NCBI GenBank assembly: GCA_022705265.1
Contig: JAKJEU010000028.1
Span: forward strand, 1 to 11,031
Reading direction: 5' to 3'
Length of the DNA stretch: 11,031 nt
From: Pseudomonadota bacterium
GTDB lineage: Bacteria; Pseudomonadota; Alphaproteobacteria; JAKJEU01
Both the position numbers and the translations under genes were made by a program. Each line of letters begins with the position of its first letter. Position 1 is the stretch's first letter. The notes under the pieces are model-generated. The model ran no database searches, had not been told where the DNA came from, and saw nothing but the letters and a program-made list of their open reading frames with translations. Below, piece by piece: positions 6,803 through 11,031 of this stretch.

Positions 6803-7108
6803 ATGTATGACTTTCATGGCGAAAATTTAATTGTTTGGAATGACTTTATTCAAAAAGAATTTGAAAAAGACAATAACCTTGCCTATGAAATTCTCCATGA
6901 TGAAATTCAAGATTATAAAAAAACTGGTGATATTACTTTTGTTTTGAAAAATCTTTCACGAATTGTCGGATTTTTGGGCTTTGCTCATTTCGAGGAAAGA
7001 ACTGGATTAAATCGAAACATAATATACGGCGTTTTAAATCAAAAAATCGATTTGGATATGAATGTTGTAAATAAAATTTTAAAAGCAATTAATTTTAAAG
7101 AAATTTAA
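6803..7108 (+). CDS. small DNA-binding protein resembling HI1420-family addiction-module antitoxins, no toxin partner seen
   Basis: This is a 101-residue protein. Its middle and C-terminal part (about residues 25-99) resembles the 'addiction module antidote protein' (HI1420-like) family. AYEILHDEIQDYKKTGDITFVLKNLSRIVGFLGF aligns in pattern to the family's short helices, and FEERTGLNRNIIYGVLNQKIDLDMNVVNKILKAINF to its helix-turn-helix ending. Such proteins normally neutralise and autoregulate with a RelE-like HI1419 toxin encoded just upstream. No toxin ORF is present on either side, so this would be an orphan antitoxin or a recruited regulator. AGAGG precedes the ATG by about 10 bases. It has its own consensus promoter, and hairpins follow its stop. 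The family assignment is by pattern memory only; a generic XRE-type regulator is the alternative. Confidence 0.72.
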   Translation: MYDFHGENLIVWNDFIQKEFEKDNNLAYEILHDEIQDYKKTGDITFVLKNLSRIVGFLGFAHFEERTGLNRNIIYGVLNQKIDLDMNVVNKILKAINFKEI

Positions 7109-7144
7109 ACTTGTTCATTTTTATTTTTTAGTTTATAAATGATT

Positions 7145-7182
7145 GGCATCTAATTTAATTTTTTATGAGATGCTTTATTTTA
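7145..7182 (+). terminator. probable terminator after the small antitoxin-like gene
   Basis: GCATCT at 7146-7151 pairs with AGATGC at 7168-7173 (6 bp, plus a G-U at the base) over a 16-base A/T loop and is followed by TTTATTTT. It lies about 37 bases after the stop of the small gene. The stem is weak and the loop large, so termination may be partial. Confidence 0.5.
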
Positions 7183-7225
7183 ATGAAATATAAAAATCTG
7201 ATAACATTTATGCACTTTAATTTTT

Positions 7226-7264
7226 AGGCCAACGAGCAACTTCGTTGGTCTGTTTTGTTTTATT
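7226..7264 (+). terminator. strong intrinsic terminator or attenuator 20 bases ahead of guaB
   Basis: AGGCCAACGA at 7226-7235 pairs with TCGTTGGTCT at 7242-7251 (10 bp, one G-U) around the loop GCAACT, followed by GTTTTGTTTTATT. It ends about 20 bases before the guaB ATG, leaving little room for a separate promoter after it. The T-tract is only on the plus side, so it acts rightward. It either ends the upstream unit or attenuates guaB. Confidence 0.8.
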
Positions 7265-7284
7265 GATAATTTAATGAGGAAAAA

Positions 7285-8745
7285 ATGAAAATAACCGAAG
7301 CACTTACTTTTGATGATTTGTTACTTGTACCACAATATTCTGAAATAACTCCTGATATGGTTAATCCAAAATCATATTTAACCAATGAAATCGTTTTGAA
7401 TATTCCTTTTCTTTCTGCTGCTATGGATACTGTTACTGAATCAAGAATGGCAATTTGTATGGCAAGAAATGGTGGTGTTGGTGTTATTCACAAAAACCTT
7501 TCCATCGAACACCAAGCCGTTGAAGTAAGGCGTGTAAAAAGGTCAGAAAGCGGTATGATAACCGACCCTATTACTATTGGTCCTTGTGATACTATTAAAC
7601 ATGCTCTTGATATTATGGCTGAATTTAAGGTTTCTGGCCTTCCTGTTATTGATGGTGATAAATTGGTCGGAATTTTAACAAACCGAGATGTAAGATTTGT
7701 CGAAGATACCGAAAAATCATATGTAAAAGATTTCATGACAAAGGAAAACTTAGTAACTGTAAGCGAAGGTATTTCCACCGAAGATGCCAAAAAGTTATTA
7801 CATCAATATCGAATTGAAAAACTTTTAGTCGTTGATAAAACCAATCACACGAAATTAAAAGGCATGATTACAATCAAAGATATTAATAAAAATATCGAAA
7901 ATCCATTATCTTGCCGTGACAGCAAAAACCGACTTATTGTTGGTGCTGCTATTGGTGCAGGAAGCGATAACGAAGCCAGAGTTCAAGCTTTACTTAATGC
8001 CGAAGTTGATTTTTTGGTACTTGATTCTGCTCATGGTCATTCAAAAAACATTATCGAAGCCGTAAAAAGAATTAAATCAAATTTCCCAAAATGCCAACTT
8101 ATTGCTGGTAATGTCGCAACTTATGAAGGGGCAAAAGCTTTGTTTAAAGCAGGAGCAGATACTGTAAAAGTTGGAATTGGGCCTGGTTCAATTTGTACCA
8201 CAAGAATTATTGCTGGAATTGGTGTTCCTCAAATAACTGCTGTTATGGAAGCTTCTAAGGCTGCAAAAGAATTTGGTCGCCATATTATCGCTGATGGTGG
8301 TATTAAATTCTCTGGTGATATTGTTAAAGCTTTGGCTGCTGGTGCTTCTTCTGTGATGATGGGGTCTCAACTTGCTGGTACCGAAGAAAGCCCTGGTGAA
8401 ATGATAATTTACCAAGGAAGAAATTATAAAACATATCGCGGTATGGGTTCACTTGATGCTATGAAAAAAGGAAGCTCCGAAAGATATTTCCAAGATTCAA
8501 AAAGCACAAAATTAATCCCAGAAGGTATTGTTGGAAAACTCCCTTTCAAAGGTTCGGTTAACGATATTTTATTCCAAATGGTGGGTGGATTAAAATCTGG
8601 CATGGGATATACTGGTTCAAAAACAATAAAAGATTTACAAGAAAGAGCCGAATTTGTTAAAATATCATCAGCTGGACTTAAAGAAAGCCATGTTCACGAT
8701 GTTACGATAAGCAAAGAAGCTCCTAATTACAAAACAGAGCTTTAA
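7285..8745 (+). CDS. guaB: GuaB, inosine-5'-monophosphate dehydrogenase
   Basis: IMPDH oxidises IMP to XMP with NAD+, the committed step of guanine nucleotide synthesis. The protein is full length at 486 residues. It opens with the family's ALTFDDLLLVPQYSEITP and carries a Bateman module of two CBS domains at about residues 92-205. The barrel then resumes with LIVGAAIG, DSAHGHS, LIAGNVAT and the active-site loop GPGSICTTRIIAGIG, with nucleophile Cys304. The IMP-phosphate and flap elements DGGIKFSGDIVKALAAGA, YRGMGSLDAM and SSERYFQ follow. A GAGGA ribosome binding site lies just before the ATG. ade begins 23 bases after its stop in the same orientation, so the two are probably co-transcribed. 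A terminator-like hairpin immediately upstream suggests read-through control or an unseen promoter. Confidence 0.99.
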   Translation: MKITEALTFDDLLLVPQYSEITPDMVNPKSYLTNEIVLNIPFLSAAMDTVTESRMAICMARNGGVGVIHKNLSIEHQAVEVRRVKRSESGMITDPITIGPCDTIKHALDIMAEFKVSGLPVIDGDKLVGILTNRDVRFVEDTEKSYVKDFMTKENLVTVSEGISTEDAKKLLHQYRIEKLLVVDKTNHTKLKGMITIKDINKNIENPLSCRDSKNRLIVGAAIGAGSDNEARVQALLNAEVDFLVLDSAHGHSKNIIEAVKRIKSNFPKCQLIAGNVATYEGAKALFKAGADTVKVGIGPGSICTTRIIAGIGVPQITAVMEASKAAKEFGRHIIADGGIKFSGDIVKALAAGASSVMMGSQLAGTEESPGEMIIYQGRNYKTYRGMGSLDAMKKGSSERYFQDSKSTKLIPEGIVGKLPFKGSVNDILFQMVGGLKSGMGYTGSKTIKDLQERAEFVKISSAGLKESHVHDVTISKEAPNYKTEL

Positions 8746-8768
8746 TAAAAATATTTAAGGAGTAAGAA

Positions 8769-10433
8769 ATGTTAGAAGATTTAATTGATAGCTCTTGTTC
8801 AAGAATAAAATCTGATTTAGTCATTAAAAATGTTAATATTTTATCCGTTATTACAGGAGAAATTAAACAAGGTGACATAGCAATTAAAGATGGAATTATA
8901 ACTGGCACTTACGATAGTTACGAAGGTAATATTGAAATCGACGGTACAGGGCTTTTTGCTGTCCCAGGCTTTATTGATTGCCATCTTCACATTGAATCTT
9001 CTTTACTTACTCCTTTTGAATTTGAAAGATGCGTATTACCAAAGGGTACTACTACTGCGGTTTGTGACCCTCATGAATTATCAAATGTAGTGGGTGAAAA
9101 TGCAATTAAATACTTTATCGATTCAGCTTCGAAACTAAATATGGATTTAAGAGTTGGGTTAAGCTCTTGTGTTCCTGCTACCCATATGGAAACTTCTGGC
9201 TTTTCGGTATCTTTTGATGAATTGATAAAATACAAAAATCATGAAAAAGTAACAGGACTTGCCGAATTTATGAATTACCCAGGAGTTCTTTTCAAAGACC
9301 CTGAGGTTATGAAAAAAATTAAAAACTTTGACCATATCGATGGCCATGCTCCTTTGTTAAGTGGTAAAGATTTGAATGCTTATATCACTGCTGGTATTTC
9401 TAATGACCACGAAACAACAAATATCGAGGAAGCAAAAGAAAAAATTGAAAAAGGTATGCATGTTTTTATGAGAGAAGGAACTTTATGCAAAGACCTTAAA
9501 AACCTTTATAAACTTGTTAATGAATATAATTCTATGTTCTTATCACTTTGCACTGATGATAGAAATCCTTTGGAAATCGAAGAGGAAGGCCATCTTGATA
9601 ATTCTATCCGTATGATGATTAAGGGAGGCATTGCCCCTCATCTTGCTTATCGTGTTGCTTCTCTATCTGGTGCTTATGCTTTTGGTTTCAAAGACCGTGG
9701 TATAATTGCTCCATCAAAACGAGCAGACATAGTCCTTTTAAGCGATTTAGAAAATGTAAAAATTGAAAAAGTTATTTCAAACGGAAAAATTGTTGAGGAA
9801 AAATTATTTCAAAAAGCAAACAAAAAAGATTATGAATTTGCCTTAAACAGCGTCAAAATGAAAAAAGTAAGTGAAGATATTTTCAAAATAACCGATGAAA
9901 AAGCTTTAAAACATGTTATTGGAATAATCCCTGATAAAATTTTAACCAACCATTTAATTGTTGACGATATAACCAAAGAAGAAAATATCGCAAAAATTTG
10001 TGTATTTCATCGTCATGGTAAAAACAATAATGTTGGTAAAGCATATGTTAAGGGTTTTGAATTTAAAAAAGAAAACTTGGCAATAGCCTCGACCATAGGT
10101 CATGACAGCCATAATCTTTGTGTGGTTGGAAATTCTGACCATGATATGATGATTGCGGTTAACGGCATAATTGAAATGGGTGGTGGTTTTATTTTGGTAA
10201 GTAATGGTGAAATTATTGCTTCACTTGAACTTCCAATCGGTGGTTTAATGTCTGAACTTAACCATGAACAAGTTGCGGTTAAATTAAAAACACTTAAAAC
10301 AAAGGCAAAAGAATTAATCACGGGAACCTCTGATATATTCCTTCAAATGGGATTTTTGCCCTTAGCCGTTATTCCAAGTTTAAAACTAACCGATATGGGA
10401 CTTGTTGATGTCGATAAATTCGAACTTTTATAA
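8769..10433 (+). CDS. ade: adenine deaminase (amidohydrolase superfamily)
   Basis: Adenine deaminase converts adenine to hypoxanthine and ammonia, feeding purine salvage. The 554 residues are close to the bacterial norm (about 570-590) and show the family signatures in order: an N-terminal small beta domain; GFIDCHLHIESSLLTPFEF with metal-binding His72 and His74; LPKGTTTAVCDPHELSNVVGE with His102 in DPHE; GHAPLLSGKDLNAYITAGISNDHE; and LCTDDRNPLEI. The second half has the ade-specific SKRADIVLL, then IASTIGHDSHNLCVVGNSDHDM, MGGGFILV and LPIGGLMS. An AAGGAG Shine-Dalgarno sits 6 bases before the ATG. It lies between guaB and a HAD phosphatase whose start overlaps its 3' end, which fits a purine-salvage operon. 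The specific His/Asp set favours adenine deaminase over dihydroorotase or related amidohydrolases. Confidence 0.97.
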   Translation: MLEDLIDSSCSRIKSDLVIKNVNILSVITGEIKQGDIAIKDGIITGTYDSYEGNIEIDGTGLFAVPGFIDCHLHIESSLLTPFEFERCVLPKGTTTAVCDPHELSNVVGENAIKYFIDSASKLNMDLRVGLSSCVPATHMETSGFSVSFDELIKYKNHEKVTGLAEFMNYPGVLFKDPEVMKKIKNFDHIDGHAPLLSGKDLNAYITAGISNDHETTNIEEAKEKIEKGMHVFMREGTLCKDLKNLYKLVNEYNSMFLSLCTDDRNPLEIEEEGHLDNSIRMMIKGGIAPHLAYRVASLSGAYAFGFKDRGIIAPSKRADIVLLSDLENVKIEKVISNGKIVEEKLFQKANKKDYEFALNSVKMKKVSEDIFKITDEKALKHVIGIIPDKILTNHLIVDDITKEENIAKICVFHRHGKNNNVGKAYVKGFEFKKENLAIASTIGHDSHNLCVVGNSDHDMMIAVNGIIEMGGGFILVSNGEIIASLELPIGGLMSELNHEQVAVKLKTLKTKAKELITGTSDIFLQMGFLPLAVIPSLKLTDMGLVDVDKFELL

Positions 10434-11031
10434 CCAATTACAAACAAAACCAAAAGCCATAAGTTTTGATTGGGACGGGACTTTGTGTGATACAAGACCT
10501 GCTGTTGTCAAGGCTATCAATTTCGTACTTAAAAAATATAATCTTGATAATTGGGAAATAACTAAGTCTAAACGAGATAAAAACAAATCTTTCAAAGAAA
10601 ACTTCCCAAACTTTTTTAATGATTCATATGAACAAGCTTATATCGAATATTTGGATTATTATGAAAAAGAATGTCTTGATAATGTCAAAATAATCGATGG
10701 TAGTGATGTGTTTTTAAAAAAACTAATAAACAGTGGTATTTTTATTTATATCATCTCTAACAAAGAAAAATCGCTCCTTATGAAGGAGGCTATGATACAT
10801 TTTAATGATATATCCTTTAAAAACATCTTGGGTAATGGTGACGCGATTGAAAACAAACCTTCACCTGCTCCGTTAATAAAAGCATTCTATGAATTATCAA
10901 TTCCGATTAATTGTGATAATTTTTGGCATATTGGCGATACAAATCAAGATTATGACAGCGCCGTTAAAGCAAATGTTTTACCAATTATGATTGTTAAAGG
11001 TAAATTAAAAGAAAAAACAAACTTTGAATTT
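10408..11031 (+). CDS. HAD-superfamily phosphatase (Gph-like), 3' end outside the window
   Basis: This is a partial protein of 208 codons, open to the right edge. Motif I is SFDWDGTLCDT, with nucleophile Asp21 and Asp23. Motif II is IISNKE (Ser117). Motif III is the Lys of NKPSPAP at 150. Motif IV is GDTNQDYDSA, with Asp177 and Asp181. A helical cap lies between motifs I and II, and the overall pattern is that of phosphoglycolate phosphatase-like HAD hydrolases. No ATG exists between the ade stop and motif I, so the best start is the ATG at 10408-10410, overlapping the last 26 bases of ade in another frame; two in-frame TTG codons directly precede it. No strong Shine-Dalgarno is visible, so coupling to ade translation is likely. 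Substrate unknown; a nucleotide 5'-phosphatase role is only suggested by the guaB-ade neighbourhood. Confidence 0.9.
   Translation, partial: MSINSNFYNQLQTKPKAISFDWDGTLCDTRPAVVKAINFVLKKYNLDNWEITKSKRDKNKSFKENFPNFFNDSYEQAYIEYLDYYEKECLDNVKIIDGSDVFLKKLINSGIFIYIISNKEKSLLMKEAMIHFNDISFKNILGNGDAIENKPSPAPLIKAFYELSIPINCDNFWHIGDTNQDYDSAVKANVLPIMIVKGKLKEKTNFEF

Noticed and set aside
1..11031. CRISPR arrays, insertion sequences, tRNA or rRNA genes
   Set aside because: No regularly spaced repeats, transposase motifs, terminal inverted repeats or tRNA-like cloverleaf signatures were seen on either strand.

Overview
The window looks like a piece of an AT-rich alphaproteobacterial chromosome, lying close to the replication origin. 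Three things point that way: mnmE and mnmG are adjacent, a perfect 16-bp parS site (TGTTTCACGTGAAACA) sits beside them, and HslV carries a short propeptide ending in WRG before its catalytic TTI, as some alphaproteobacterial HslV proteins do. Codon third positions and spacers are strongly A/T. I cannot name the species. A host-associated or gut lineage is only a guess from base composition.

Layout. Positions 1-3132 (minus strand) hold a HIT-family hydrolase, mnmE and the N-terminal three quarters of mnmG in one tightly packed unit. MnmE and MnmG together modify U34 of tRNAs. The GTG start codon of mnmG lies inside the parS palindrome. From 3259 to 5109 (plus strand) is hslV-hslU, the ATP-dependent HslVU protease, ending in a strong terminator. 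Convergent to it, 5142-6499 (minus strand) is mgtE, a Mg2+ transporter/channel. The 303-bp spacer 6500-6802 separates mgtE from a rightward unit. It contains an inverted repeat, a tandem 11-bp repeat and a textbook sigma-70 promoter. The promoter drives a small orphan protein resembling the antitoxin of HI1420-type addiction modules (6803-7108). After two terminator-like hairpins come guaB (IMP dehydrogenase), ade (adenine deaminase) and a HAD-family phosphatase that runs off the right edge. These three form an apparent purine-salvage operon: Ade makes hypoxanthine, which after phosphoribosylation to IMP can be used by GuaB.

Notable points. mnmE and mgtE each carry an apparent one-base loss near the 3' end. 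In both, the missing conserved C-terminus (FCIGK in MnmE, the last transmembrane helix in MgtE) is present downstream in the other frame, and adding one G to a G-run restores it. This could be assembly error or real mutation. I see no clear new defence or mobile system. The window is mostly housekeeping genes. The points most worth a second look are the parS/start-codon overlap, the two frameshifts, the orphan antitoxin with its regulatory region, and the terminator just ahead of guaB.
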